The notes beneath the pieces are model-generated. The model searched no databases, had not been told where the DNA came from, and saw only the letters and a list, made by a program, of their open reading frames with translations. The position numbers and the translations under genes were made by a program. 64,000 bases of DNA from DATKRB01 sp035532415 (GTDB lineage: Bacteria > Actinomycetota > Acidimicrobiia > Acidimicrobiales > RAAP-2). The stretch covers positions 1-64,000 of the forward strand of contig DATKRB010000001.1 of assembly GCA_035532415.1 (NCBI GenBank), in the 5' to 3' direction. The stretch's first letter is position 1. Each line of letters starts with the position of its first letter. Below, in pieces: positions 27,876 to 38,784 of this stretch.

Positions 27876-28268
27876 ATGCGGCGCCGGATGATGAAGTCGA
27901 AGATCCACCGGGCGACGGTGACGGCGGCCAACCTGAACTACGTGGGCTCCGTGAGCATCGACGCCCGCCTGATGGCGCTCGCCGACGTCCTCCCTCACGA
28001 GCAGGTGGCAGTGCTCGACATCGACAACGGGGCCCGGTTGGAGACCTACGCCATCAAGGGGGCCGAAGGGGAGATCTGCCTCAACGGGGCGGCCGCCCGG
28101 CTCGTCTCGCCCGGGGACCGGGTCATCCTCATCACCTACGCGGACTATTCGGAGGACGAGCTCGCCGACTACCTTCCCCGCGTGGTGCACGTGGACGCGG
28201 CCAATCGGCCGATCGGGGAGGACGCGGCCCGGCCGGGAGCCGCGTCGTCCGACGCCGGACCCGCGTGA
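27876..28268 (+). CDS. panD: Aspartate 1-decarboxylase proenzyme
   Basis: 130 residues; supplies beta-alanine to PanC. It self-cleaves between Gly24 and Ser25 (LNYVGSVSID) to form the pyruvoyl cofactor. MMKSKIHRATVT, DIDNGARLETYAI, ICLNGAAARLV and GDRVILITYA are conserved. ATG at 27876 is chosen because homologues begin with a similar MxxxMMKSK; start sites at 27888 and 27891 are in frame. Overlaps nadB by four bases. Confidence 0.95.
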   Translation: MRRRMMKSKIHRATVTAANLNYVGSVSIDARLMALADVLPHEQVAVLDIDNGARLETYAIKGAEGEICLNGAAARLVSPGDRVILITYADYSEDELADYLPRVVHVDAANRPIGEDAARPGAASSDAGPA

Positions 28269-30079
28269 CCCGCTCCGGTCCGGCGGGGCAGGGGGCGATC
28301 GGGCCGCCGGGCCCCTTCGACGTGCTCGTGCTGGGGAGCGGGGTGGCCGGGCTCTCGGCTGCGGTCCGGATGGCCGGCGGCTCGCGACGCGGGCGTCCCC
28401 TGTCGGTCGGCGTCCTGACGAAGGGGGAGCTCTCGCAGTCCGCGACCCGGTGGGCCCAGGGCGGGGTGGCGGCCGTGCTCGGCGGGGACGAGGACTCAAC
28501 CGACCTCCACCTGGCCGACACCCTGGCCGCCGGTGCCGGGCTCTGCGACGAGGACGCCGTCCGGGTGCTGGTGGACGAGGGGCCCGACCGGGTCCACGAG
28601 CTGATCGCCCTCGGTGTGGAGTTCGACCGCGAGGAATCCGGCGTGCTGGCGCTCGCCCGCGAGGGCGGCCACAGCCGCGCCCGGGTGGTGCACGCGGGGG
28701 GTGCGGCGACCGGCGCCGAGGTGGAGCGGGCCCTGGTGGAGGCGACCAGGCGAGCGGCCGGCGCGGTGCTCGAACGCTGGTTCGCCCTCGATCTGCTGGT
28801 CGAGCGCGGGCGGTGCGTCGGCGTCGTCGCGGCACCACCGGCGGGTCCTTTGGTGGAGGTGCGTGCCGACCATGTGGTGGTTGCCACCGGTGGGGTCGGG
28901 CAGCTGTTCTCGGTGACCACGAACCCTTCCGAGGCGACGGGGGACGGCGTGGCGATGGCGCTGCGGGCCGGCGTCGCGGTGGCCGACGTGGAGTTCGTTC
29001 AGTTCCACCCGACCGCGCTCCATCATCCGGCCATGCCCCGACCGCTGCTCTCCGAGGCGCTCCGGGGCCACGGGGCGATCCTGCGCGACGCGAAGGGCGA
29101 GAGGTTCGTCGACGAGCTGGCCTCGCGCGACGTGGTCAGCCGGGCCATGGCGGCCCGGATGGCGGAGCAGCACGTTGCGAACCTGTGGCTCGACGCCACC
29201 GGCCTCGAGCGCTTCAGCCAGCGTTTCCCGAACATCGCCGCCTCCCTGACCTCCATCGGCCTCGACCCCGCCGTCGACTGGCTGCCCATCGCCCCGGCCG
29301 CCCATCACCTTTCGGGCGGCCTGGTGACCGATCTGTGGAGCGCCACCGCACTGCCCGGGCTCTGGGCCGCCGGCGAGGCGGCGTGCACCGGGGTGCACGG
29401 GGCCAATCGGCTGGCCTCCAACTCGCTGCTCGAGGGCATGGTGTACGGCGCCCGGCTGGCCGAGAGGATCGAAGGCGGGCACGACGGGCCGTCGCCGACC
29501 GGGGCGATGCGCTCGGTGCTCGGCGCGGGGCCCTCCGGAGCCGAGGCCGGCGTCATACCCGGGCGACCCGTCCCCGACGAGGCGCCCGGCACCGGGTCGC
29601 TCGGTGCCGTGTGGTCGGGCCCCGGCGGTGGCGTGTGGTCGGGCACCGGTGGTGCCGTGTGGTCGGGCCCCGGTGGTGCCGTGTGGTCGGGCCCCGGCGG
29701 TGGCGTGTGGGGTGACGCCGGCCCCGGCGTGGCGAAGCTCCGCGAGCGCCTGCAGGCGGCGATGACGGCGGGGGCGGGGGTGGTCCGCTCGGCATCGTCG
29801 CTGAGCTCGGCGGCCGGCACGATCGACGAGGTCCTCGGCGAGCTGGAGGAGGGGCGAGGAGGGGACCCGACCCGCGCCCCGGCGGCGGACTGGGGCAGTG
29901 CCGGCGAGCTCGTCAATCTCCTGACCGTGGGCAGGGCGCTGCTCCGATCGGCCACCGGGCGCCACGAGAGCCGGGGGGCACACGTACGGGTGGAGTTCCC
30001 CGGCACCGACGAGCGGTGGCGATGCCGGTTGGTGCACAACCGGAACGGCAGCGGCGGCGTCCCCTCGGACGACCGGTGA
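28265..30079 (+). CDS. nadB: L-aspartate oxidase
   Basis: 604 residues; an FAD enzyme that oxidises aspartate to iminoaspartate for NAD synthesis. VLVLGSGVAGLSAA (FAD), SATRWAQGGVAAVLG, ARVVHAGG, VATGGVGQLFSVTTNP, FVQFHPTAL, ERFVDELASRDVVSRAM and GANRLASNSLLEG are characteristic. Between the catalytic part and the C-terminal helical domain (KLRERLQAAM) lies an unusual 40-residue Gly/Trp-rich insert of five 8-residue repeats (about 447-486). NadA is absent nearby; nadC overlaps its end by four bases. Confidence 0.95.
   Translation: MTRSGPAGQGAIGPPGPFDVLVLGSGVAGLSAAVRMAGGSRRGRPLSVGVLTKGELSQSATRWAQGGVAAVLGGDEDSTDLHLADTLAAGAGLCDEDAVRVLVDEGPDRVHELIALGVEFDREESGVLALAREGGHSRARVVHAGGAATGAEVERALVEATRRAAGAVLERWFALDLLVERGRCVGVVAAPPAGPLVEVRADHVVVATGGVGQLFSVTTNPSEATGDGVAMALRAGVAVADVEFVQFHPTALHHPAMPRPLLSEALRGHGAILRDAKGERFVDELASRDVVSRAMAARMAEQHVANLWLDATGLERFSQRFPNIAASLTSIGLDPAVDWLPIAPAAHHLSGGLVTDLWSATALPGLWAAGEAACTGVHGANRLASNSLLEGMVYGARLAERIEGGHDGPSPTGAMRSVLGAGPSGAEAGVIPGRPVPDEAPGTGSLGAVWSGPGGGVWSGTGGAVWSGPGGAVWSGPGGGVWGDAGPGVAKLRERLQAAMTAGAGVVRSASSLSSAAGTIDEVLGELEEGRGGDPTRAPAADWGSAGELVNLLTVGRALLRSATGRHESRGAHVRVEFPGTDERWRCRLVHNRNGSGGVPSDDR
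29603..29722 (+). repeat. 24-base tandem repeat (4 full plus 1 degenerate) within nadB
   Basis: Units at 29603, 29627, 29651 and 29675 differ by one to three bases; the fifth, at 29699, is diverged. Each encodes GxVWSGxG. The units are near-identical at third positions, a minisatellite that preserves frame. It lies in the linker before the helical C-terminal domain of NadB. Confidence 0.95.
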
Positions 30080-30993
30080 CCGGCGGGCCGCGGGTGCGAG
30101 CCGAGGTGCCCGGAGCGGTCGACCCTCCCCGTGCCGCCGTGATGGAGGCGGTGGCGCGCGCACTGGCGGAGGACCTGCTCCCCCTCGGCGACCTGACGGC
30201 CTCACTGGTGCCGGCGGAGCGGACTGCCACGCTGGTCGTCGTGACCAGGGCGCACGGCGTGGTGGCCGGACGGGCGTGCGCGGTGGAGGCGTTCGGGCAG
30301 CTCGATCCGGGGATCCGCGTCGTGTGGCACCTCCCCGACGGGACGACGGTGGCACCAGGGGACGTGGTGGCGACCGTGTCCGGATCCCTCCGCCAGGTCC
30401 TGACGGCCGAGCGGACGGCCCTGAATTTCCTCTGCCACCTCTCGGGGATAGCGTCGTTCACGCGCCGCTTCGTGACGGCCGTGCAGGCGGTCGACCCACG
30501 GGTGCGGGTCCTCGACACCCGCAAGACCACGCCGGGCCTCAGGTCGCTCGAGAAGGCGGCCGTCCGGGCGGGTGGAGGTCACAACCACCGGGCCAACCTG
30601 TCCGACGCCGTGCTGGTGAAGGACAACCATCTCGGCGGGATGTCCATCACCGAAGCGGTCGGACGGGCGCGTGCCACCTGGCCGGGGCGGATGGTGGAGG
30701 TAGAGTGCGACCGTCCCGAGCAGGTTCGCGAGGCGTGCGAGGCCGGGGCGGGGGCCGTGCTCCTCGACAACATGGCCCCTGAAGAGGTCGCCCGATGCGT
30801 CGAGCTGGCGCGCTCGACGGCACCCGGCGGTGCCGTGCTGGTGGAGGTGTCGGGCGGCGTGACGATCGAGACGGCCCCCGCCTATGCGGCGACCGGGATC
30901 GACCTCGTCTCGGTGGGCGCGCTGACCCACTCGGCGCCGGCTCTCGATCTCGGCCTCGATCTCGTTCTTCCCGACCGGGGGAGGGAGGGCTGA
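30076..30993 (+). CDS. nadC: Nicotinate-nucleotide pyrophosphorylase (quinolinate phosphoribosyltransferase)
   Basis: 305 residues from a GTG that overlaps the nadB stop (GTGA). Converts quinolinate and PRPP to nicotinate mononucleotide. LAEDLLPLGDLTASL, LTAERTALNFLCHLSGIAS, VLDTRKTTPGLRSLEKAAVR, GGGHNHRANLSDAVLVKDNH, VEVECDRPEQ and VSGGVTIET are hallmark motifs. NaMN from this enzyme also leads to NaAD, the starting point for the nickel-pincer nucleotide that larB, larC and larE elsewhere in the window should make. Confidence 0.96.
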   Translation: MTGGPRVRAEVPGAVDPPRAAVMEAVARALAEDLLPLGDLTASLVPAERTATLVVVTRAHGVVAGRACAVEAFGQLDPGIRVVWHLPDGTTVAPGDVVATVSGSLRQVLTAERTALNFLCHLSGIASFTRRFVTAVQAVDPRVRVLDTRKTTPGLRSLEKAAVRAGGGHNHRANLSDAVLVKDNHLGGMSITEAVGRARATWPGRMVEVECDRPEQVREACEAGAGAVLLDNMAPEEVARCVELARSTAPGGAVLVEVSGGVTIETAPAYAATGIDLVSVGALTHSAPALDLGLDLVLPDRGREG

Positions 30994-30995
30994 CC

Positions 30996-31865
30996 GTGTT
31001 GCTGGCCATGGACGTGGGGAACACCGAGACGGTCATCGGCCTCTACTCGCTGGGCGAGAGCGACGAAGCGGCGCTCGAGGCCGAGGACGCGGTGGTGGGT
31101 TTCGGGATCGGTGTGGCCGGCGACGACACCCAGCCGCGCCGCGGCCTGACCCACCACTGGCGCCTCTCGACGGTTCCCGCGCGCACACCGGACGAGCACG
31201 CGGTCCTGTTGACCCAGCTCCTCGACCTCGAAGGTCTCGACATCGGCAGCTCGGTCACCGGGATCGCCGTCAGCTCCTCCGTCCCGCGGGCCACCGGCCA
31301 GCTCCGCCAGATGGCCGCCCGCTGGTTCGGCTCCGTGCAGTGCGTGGTGCTCGGCCCCGGGGTCAGGAGCGGCATGCCCATCCTGTACGACAACCCCAAG
31401 GAGGTCGGCGCGGACCGGGTGGCCAACGCCGTGGGCGCCTACGACCTCTTCGGCGGCCCGTGCGTGGTGGTGGACCTGGGGACCGCGACCACCTTCGACG
31501 CGGTGTCGGCCAAGGGCGAGTACCTGGGCGGCGCCATCGCCCCCGGGGTCGCCATCAGCATGGAGGCGCTCTTCGAGCACGCGGCCGCCCTGCGCCGCGT
31601 GGAGCTGGTGGAGCCGCGCCGCGTCATCGGGCGCTCGACCGCCGAGTCGCTCGAGTCGGGGGTCCTCTACGGCTTCGCCGCCCAGGTGGACGGGCTCTGC
31701 GGGCGTTTCATGGAAGAGCTGGGCCCCTCGGCGGTGGTGGCCACGGGCGGGCTGTCCGAGCTGATCGCCCCCCACGCGCGCTCGGTCCAGCACGTCGAGC
31801 CGTGGCTCACGCTCCACGGGCTGCGGATCGTTTACGAGCGCAACACCCGGGACCTGCCCGGCTGA
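30996..31865 (+). CDS. coaX: Type III pantothenate kinase
   Basis: 289 residues; phosphorylates pantothenate, the first committed step to CoA, downstream of panC/panD. LLAMDVGNTETVIGLY is the ASKHA phosphate-1 motif; VGADRVANAVGAY, VVDLGTATTFDAVS and YLGGAIAPGVAIS follow. An extra acidic stretch of about 30 residues sits between the first strand pair and HHWRLST. GTG start seven bases after GAGGGAGG and three bases after nadC. Confidence 0.94.
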   Translation: MLLAMDVGNTETVIGLYSLGESDEAALEAEDAVVGFGIGVAGDDTQPRRGLTHHWRLSTVPARTPDEHAVLLTQLLDLEGLDIGSSVTGIAVSSSVPRATGQLRQMAARWFGSVQCVVLGPGVRSGMPILYDNPKEVGADRVANAVGAYDLFGGPCVVVDLGTATTFDAVSAKGEYLGGAIAPGVAISMEALFEHAAALRRVELVEPRRVIGRSTAESLESGVLYGFAAQVDGLCGRFMEELGPSAVVATGGLSELIAPHARSVQHVEPWLTLHGLRIVYERNTRDLPG

Positions 31866-31889
31866 GCACCGGGCCTGGGCCCCCGGTGC
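31866..31889. terminator. Hairpin between coaX and the polyprenyl synthase gene
   Basis: GCACCGGG, an 8-base loop, CCCGGTGC: a perfect 8-base-pair stem starting right after the coaX stop, in the 40-base gap between convergent genes. No U-tract. Confidence 0.55.
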
Positions 31890-31905
31890 ACTCGTCCGGC
31901 GGGAG

Positions 31906-32877
31906 TCAGGACAGGTCGTCGAGGAAGGAGTCGGCCACCCGGGCCAGGCCGGCGGCGAGCTCGGGAGAACCGATCCCGGCGGTGGCCGCCTTGGCCTCGG
32001 CCGAGTAACGCCGTCCGACCTCGAGCGTCCCGCGGACGCCCGGCGATGCCGACACGATGGCCCGGGCCTTGTCCCGTTCGGGCTGGGCCAAGGGCTGGCC
32101 GAGCAGCTGGCGGAGCTCGGGCCCCGCGTCCGGGTCCTCGAGCGCGATCAGGACCGGGAGCGTGTAGATGCCTTCGGCCAGGTCCTGGCCACCCGGCTTG
32201 CCCAGCTCGTCGTCGGTGGCGACCACGTCCTGCACGTCGTCGCGCAGCTGAAAGACCATGCCGAAGCACCGCCCGAATTCCGAGAGGGCCTCCACCTCGT
32301 GCGGCGGCGAGCCCCCGATCAGCGCACCGATCCGGCACGACGCGGCCATCAGGGCGGCGGTCTTCCCCCGGATCGCCGCGAGGTAGTCGTTCACGGTCCG
32401 GCTCGTCTGGAACGCGGAGCGGACCTCGGTCACCTGCCCCTGGCAGAGCAGGCCGAGGGTGGTCGCCAGCAACCGGGCCACCTCGGTGCCCAGGTCGGCG
32501 GCGATCGCCGCCGACCTGGCCAGCAGGAAGTCACCGGCGACGATGGCCACCAGATTGCCGAACCGGCTGTTCACGCTCTGGACGTTTCGCCGGGCGGTGG
32601 CCTCGTCGATGACGTCGTCGTGGTAGAGCGAGGCCAGGTGGACCAGCTCCACCGACACCCCCCCGAGCAGGTCGTCCTCACCCGCCGACCTGCGTCCGCC
32701 GGTCGCCGAGGCCAGGGCCAACAGGGGACGGAGGCGCTTGCCGCCGGCCCCGATCAGGTGCGTCGTCACCTCGTCGAGAAAGCCGTCCCCGGTGGTGACC
32801 GAGCTCTTGAGCAGGGCCTCGAGCCGCTGCAGGTCCTCGTCCACGCGGGGAAGATCGAGGGCCTCGGTAGCGTTCAC
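31906..32877 (-). CDS. Polyprenyl diphosphate synthase (long chain)
   Basis: 323 residues; extends isoprenoid chains for the menaquinone side chain or a related product. First aspartate-rich motif region LASLYHDDVIDEATARR, preceded by GAGGKRLRPLL; second motif FQLRDDVQDVVATDDELGKP. GQVTEV and RGKTAALMAASCRIGAL are typical of GrcC/IspB/HepT types. Small residues precede the first Asp motif, consistent with a long product, but chain length cannot be fixed from sequence. Divergent from clpC. Confidence 0.9.
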   Translation of the reverse strand: MNATEALDLPRVDEDLQRLEALLKSSVTTGDGFLDEVTTHLIGAGGKRLRPLLALASATGGRRSAGEDDLLGGVSVELVHLASLYHDDVIDEATARRNVQSVNSRFGNLVAIVAGDFLLARSAAIAADLGTEVARLLATTLGLLCQGQVTEVRSAFQTSRTVNDYLAAIRGKTAALMAASCRIGALIGGSPPHEVEALSEFGRCFGMVFQLRDDVQDVVATDDELGKPGGQDLAEGIYTLPVLIALEDPDAGPELRQLLGQPLAQPERDKARAIVSASPGVRGTLEVGRRYSAEAKAATAGIGSPELAAGLARVADSFLDDLS

Positions 32878-32996
32878 TGGGAGGTAACGATAGGCGACAC
32901 CCGCAGGGAGCGACAGCAGATCGTCGTGGCGTGGCGGGTGCCCCGAGGTCCGAGGACCGGCCGGCGTGCTGCGGCGCCCATCACGGGTCCGGCTTG

Positions 32997-33002
32997 TACA
33001 CT
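32997..33002 (+). promoter_or_regulatory. Candidate -10 box for clpC
   Basis: TACACT 31 bases before the chosen clpC GTG matches the actinobacterial TANNNT -10 box. I see no convincing -35 hexamer. Confidence 0.35.
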
Positions 33003-33032
33003 CATGACGAAGGAAGAAATGGAGGCGGTCAC

Positions 33033-35546
<2,514 letters not shown>

Positions 35547-35571
35547 CACACCCGGGCCGTATGGTGCCGAG

Positions 35572-37053
35572 GTGGCCCGTACGACCGTTGAGTACCGCTG
35601 TCTCGGATGCGGCTCGGTGAGCCCCCGCTGGGGAGGCCGTTGCTCGTCCTGCGGCGAATGGAATTCCTTGGTGGAGGAGGTTGCCCCGCGGCGCGCGTCC
35701 CCGCGCCCCCCGGGCGACCCGAGGAGCGAGCCCGTGGTCCTCTCGGCCGTCGACCCGGGCGGCTGCGCGCCCCGGCCGAGCGGCGTGCCCGAGTTCGACC
35801 GGGTCCTGGCGGGGGGTTTGACCGCCGGTTCGATCACGCTGCTGTTCGGCGAGCCGGGGATCGGCAAGTCGACGTTGCTGCTGCAGGTCCTGGCCGCCTG
35901 GAGCGAGCGGGGCGGGAGGTGCCTGCTGGTCTCGGCCGAGGAGTCGGCACCGCAGGTCCGCGCCCGCGCCCAACGCCTGGGGCCCCTCTCCGACGGCCTG
36001 TACGTGTCGGCGACGGCGGACGTCGAGGAGGCGGCGCGGGCGGTGGCGTCCGTCGGGCCGCAGCTGGTGGTGGTCGACTCCGTCCAGACGATCGCCGACG
36101 CCGCCATCGGCGGCGCCCCCGGCACCCTCGCCCAGGTACGGTCGTGCGTCGAGCGTCTGACGCGGTCGGCCCGGGAGTCGGGGACGGCGCTGGTCCTGGT
36201 GGGGCACGTGACGAAGGCGGGTGACCCCGCCGGTCCCCGCATGCTCGAGCATCTGGTGGACACGGTCCTGGGCTTCGAGGGCGATCGCCACCACTCGCTC
36301 CGGGTGCTTCGGGCCGTCAAGCACCGCTTCGGGCCCACCGGCGAGGTCGGGCTCTTCGAGATGGGCGAGACGGGGTTGCAGGACGTCGCCGATCCAGGCG
36401 CCCTGCTCCTCGGCGATCGCCTGACCGAGGTGCCCGGAAGCGTCGTGACCCCCCTGTTGCAGGGGCGCCGGGCGATCCTGGTGGAGCTGCAGGCCCTGGC
36501 CTCCGGATCGGGCTCGCCGGACGCACCGGTCCGCCAGAGCGCCCAGGGGGTGGATGCCCACCGCCTGGCACTCCTGCTGGCCGTCCTGCGGTGCCGGGTG
36601 GGTCTCCACCTCGGCGGCGCGGAGATCTTCGTGTCCGCCACCGGGGGGATCTGCGCCACCGAGCCCGCCGCCGATCTCCCGCTGGCGCTGGCGGTGACGT
36701 CGGCGGTCACCGGATCGGCCCTCCCGCCCGATCTGGTGGCGCTGGGTGAGGTGGGCCTGGCCGGGGAGCTTCGCCAGGTCCCCCACATCGACCGGCGCCT
36801 GGCCGAATCGGCCCGCCTCGGGTTCAGCCGGGCGCTGGTCCCTTGGTCGACGCCCGAGGGATCCTGGCCGATGACGGTCGTGCGGGTGGGCACCGTCATC
36901 GAGGCGATCGAGGCCGTCCATCGGATGCACCGCGGCCGTTCCGTTCCGGCGGTGGGCGGCCCGGTGATCGGTCCGGCAGGGGTGCCGGGGGGGTTGCGGG
37001 CCCTCCCCCCAGGTACCATTCGCACGTGGTCGAGCGCGGCAGCCACCCCCTGA
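35572..37053 (+). CDS. radA: DNA repair protein RadA
   Basis: 493 residues; a RecA-like, DnaB-like helicase that promotes branch migration in recombination. N-terminal zinc finger CLGCG...CSSCGEW, Walker A GEPGIGKST near residue 94, the RadA-specific KNRFG motif present as KHRFG (K250, Asn changed to His), and a C-terminal Lon-like domain (GGICATEPAADLPLALAV). A TATGGT box 11 bases before the GTG suggests a leaderless transcript. disA starts inside its 3' end. Confidence 0.94.
   Translation: MARTTVEYRCLGCGSVSPRWGGRCSSCGEWNSLVEEVAPRRASPRPPGDPRSEPVVLSAVDPGGCAPRPSGVPEFDRVLAGGLTAGSITLLFGEPGIGKSTLLLQVLAAWSERGGRCLLVSAEESAPQVRARAQRLGPLSDGLYVSATADVEEAARAVASVGPQLVVVDSVQTIADAAIGGAPGTLAQVRSCVERLTRSARESGTALVLVGHVTKAGDPAGPRMLEHLVDTVLGFEGDRHHSLRVLRAVKHRFGPTGEVGLFEMGETGLQDVADPGALLLGDRLTEVPGSVVTPLLQGRRAILVELQALASGSGSPDAPVRQSAQGVDAHRLALLLAVLRCRVGLHLGGAEIFVSATGGICATEPAADLPLALAVTSAVTGSALPPDLVALGEVGLAGELRQVPHIDRRLAESARLGFSRALVPWSTPEGSWPMTVVRVGTVIEAIEAVHRMHRGRSVPAVGGPVIGPAGVPGGLRALPPGTIRTWSSAAATP
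37014..37019 (+). promoter_or_regulatory. Candidate -10 box for a leaderless disA transcript
   Basis: TACCAT ends seven bases before the disA GTG, so transcription would begin at or next to the start codon. It lies within the radA coding sequence. Confidence 0.4.
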
Positions 37054-38147
37054 CGGAGATCCTGGCCCTGGTCGCTCCCGGCACGCCGTTCCGGGACGGT
37101 CTCGACCGCGTCCTGCAGGCGAAGCGCGGCGCCCTGGTAGTGGTCGGTGACGACGCGGGAGTCCTGTCGATCTGCACCGGCGGGTTCCTGCTCGACGCCG
37201 AGTTCAGCCCACAGCGCCTCTCCGAGCTGGCAAAAATGGACGGCGCGATAATCCTGGCTTCCGACGCGTCGAGGATCGCCCGGGCCAACGTCCATCTCGT
37301 GCCCAGGGCGTCGATCCCCACCAGCGAGACCGGGACCCGCCACCGCACGGCCGAACGCGTCGCCCGGTCGCTCGACGTCCCCGTGATCACCGTGTCGGGG
37401 TCGATGTCGACGATCTCGGTCTACCGCAACGACCGTAGGCACATCGTGCAGCGGACCCACCGGCTGGTGGACCGCGCCGGCCAGGCGCTCTCGACCCTCC
37501 AGCGTTTCAAGAACCGCTTCGACCTGGCGATCGCCGCGCTGTCCACGCTCGAGGTGGAGGACACCGTCTCGGTCCGCGACGTGGTCGCCGTCGTCCAGCC
37601 GGGGGAGATGATCGTGCGGATCGCCGGCGAGATCGAGGGTTACCTGGTGGAGCTCGGCGAGGACGGGCGGTTGATCCACCTCCAGCTCCAGGAGCTCGCT
37701 GCCGGGGCCGAGAAGGCGCTCCGGCTCGTGTTGGGCGACTACGTGGTCGCCCGCGAGACCGCCGACGGCCCGGGGGAGGGGAAGGTCCCTTCGCGCGAGG
37801 AGCGCGAGCGCCTGATCGACCGGGCCGCCGGAGCGTTCCACCGCCTGACCGCCGACGAGCTCGCCGATCCGGTGATGGTCGCGGGTACCCTGGGGCTCGG
37901 CGGAGCCCTCGGCGGGCTCGACGTCGAGGTGGAGCCGCGTGGGTACCGGCTGCTCCACCGCCTGCCGAGGATCTCCGACGTGATCATCGACCGGATCGTC
38001 GAACGCTTCACGGATCTGCCCGGCATCCTGCAGGCGTCGCTCGGTGACCTCGAGAAGGTGGGCGGGGTCGGCGGGGCCAAGGCCCGGGCGGTGAAGGACG
38101 GTTTGGCCCGGATCGTCGAAGCCAGCATCCTCGAGCGCTATGACTGA
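37026..38147 (+). CDS. disA: DNA integrity scanning diadenylate cyclase DisA
   Basis: 373 residues; makes c-di-AMP from two ATP and scans DNA for branched structures. The DAC domain holds the DGA motif (MDGAIILAS, D72) and RHR motif (GTRHRTAERVA, R105). A helical linker and C-terminal HhH DNA-binding domain (LEKVGGVGGAKARAVKDGL) follow. GTG start lies 28 bases inside radA with no ribosome site but a -10 box just upstream. radA-disA linkage is conserved; RadA inhibits DisA in other bacteria. Confidence 0.95.
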   Translation: MVERGSHPLTEILALVAPGTPFRDGLDRVLQAKRGALVVVGDDAGVLSICTGGFLLDAEFSPQRLSELAKMDGAIILASDASRIARANVHLVPRASIPTSETGTRHRTAERVARSLDVPVITVSGSMSTISVYRNDRRHIVQRTHRLVDRAGQALSTLQRFKNRFDLAIAALSTLEVEDTVSVRDVVAVVQPGEMIVRIAGEIEGYLVELGEDGRLIHLQLQELAAGAEKALRLVLGDYVVARETADGPGEGKVPSREERERLIDRAAGAFHRLTADELADPVMVAGTLGLGGALGGLDVEVEPRGYRLLHRLPRISDVIIDRIVERFTDLPGILQASLGDLEKVGGVGGAKARAVKDGLARIVEASILERYD

Positions 38148-38296
38148 ACGCCTGCGGGCGGTGCGGTCCGGTCGGGTAGAATAGAAAGACGCCGTTCGGC
38201 CAGGAATCGCGCGAACGTGCATTCCCGCCAGCGGCCCCAATGACGAGGCCGGCTCAGGAGCGGTTGCTGGCGCCACGCGCAGATCGAGGGAGCCCG

Positions 38297-38773
38297 GTGT
38301 TCAAGGTTGGAGACAAAGTCGTCTATCCGCATCACGGTGCCGCGGTGATCGAGCGGCGCGAGACCAAGGTGGCGTTCGGGGAGAAGCGCGAGTACCTGGT
38401 CCTAAAGCTGGCGTACGGCGATCTCACCCTGATGGTCCCGGCGGACAACACCGAAGGTGTGGGCCTCCGTGAGGTCATCAACGACGAGGAGGTCGAGGAG
38501 GTGTTCGCCGTCCTTCGCAAGAAGGAGGCGCGGATGCCGACCAACTGGTCGAGGCGGTACAAGAACCACTCGGAGAAGCTCCGTTCCGGCGATATCTACC
38601 AGGTCGCCGAAGTGGTGCGGAACCTCTCGATCAGGGACAAGGACAAGGGGCTCTCGGCTGGCGAGAAGCGCATGCTGAGCCGGGCCCGCCAGATCCTGGT
38701 GTCCGAGCTGACCTTCGCTCTCGGTGTCGACGAGGAGGCTGCGGAGCAGCGCCTCAACGACGCGTTGCCCTGA
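38297..38773 (+). CDS. carD: RNA polymerase-binding transcription factor CarD
   Basis: 158 residues; binds the RNAP beta subunit and stabilises open promoter complexes, mainly at rRNA promoters. N-terminal RID domain: FKVGDKVVYPHHGAAVIE and EYLVLKLAYGDLTLMVP. The C-terminal helical DNA-binding domain includes RMPTNWSRRYKNHSEKL. GTG start four bases after GAGGGAG. A TAGAAT box (38177-38182) implies a leader of about 110 bases with a CGTTCG/CGAACG inverted repeat. Confidence 0.95.
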   Translation: MFKVGDKVVYPHHGAAVIERRETKVAFGEKREYLVLKLAYGDLTLMVPADNTEGVGLREVINDEEVEEVFAVLRKKEARMPTNWSRRYKNHSEKLRSGDIYQVAEVVRNLSIRDKDKGLSAGEKRMLSRARQILVSELTFALGVDEEAAEQRLNDALP

Positions 38774-38784
38774 CCCCTGGCTCG

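Noticed and set aside
26693..27931. A 412-codon minus-strand frame opposite panC
   Set aside because: No domain in translation, while the opposite strand encodes clear PanC motifs.
29603..29722. CRISPR array
   Set aside because: The repeats are contiguous, 24 bases, in frame and without unique spacers; no cas genes.
38240..38296. An earlier ATG start for carD at 38240
   Set aside because: The extra 19 residues are unlike any CarD, whereas the GTG at 38297 has a ribosome site and begins exactly at the conserved FKVGDKVVYP.
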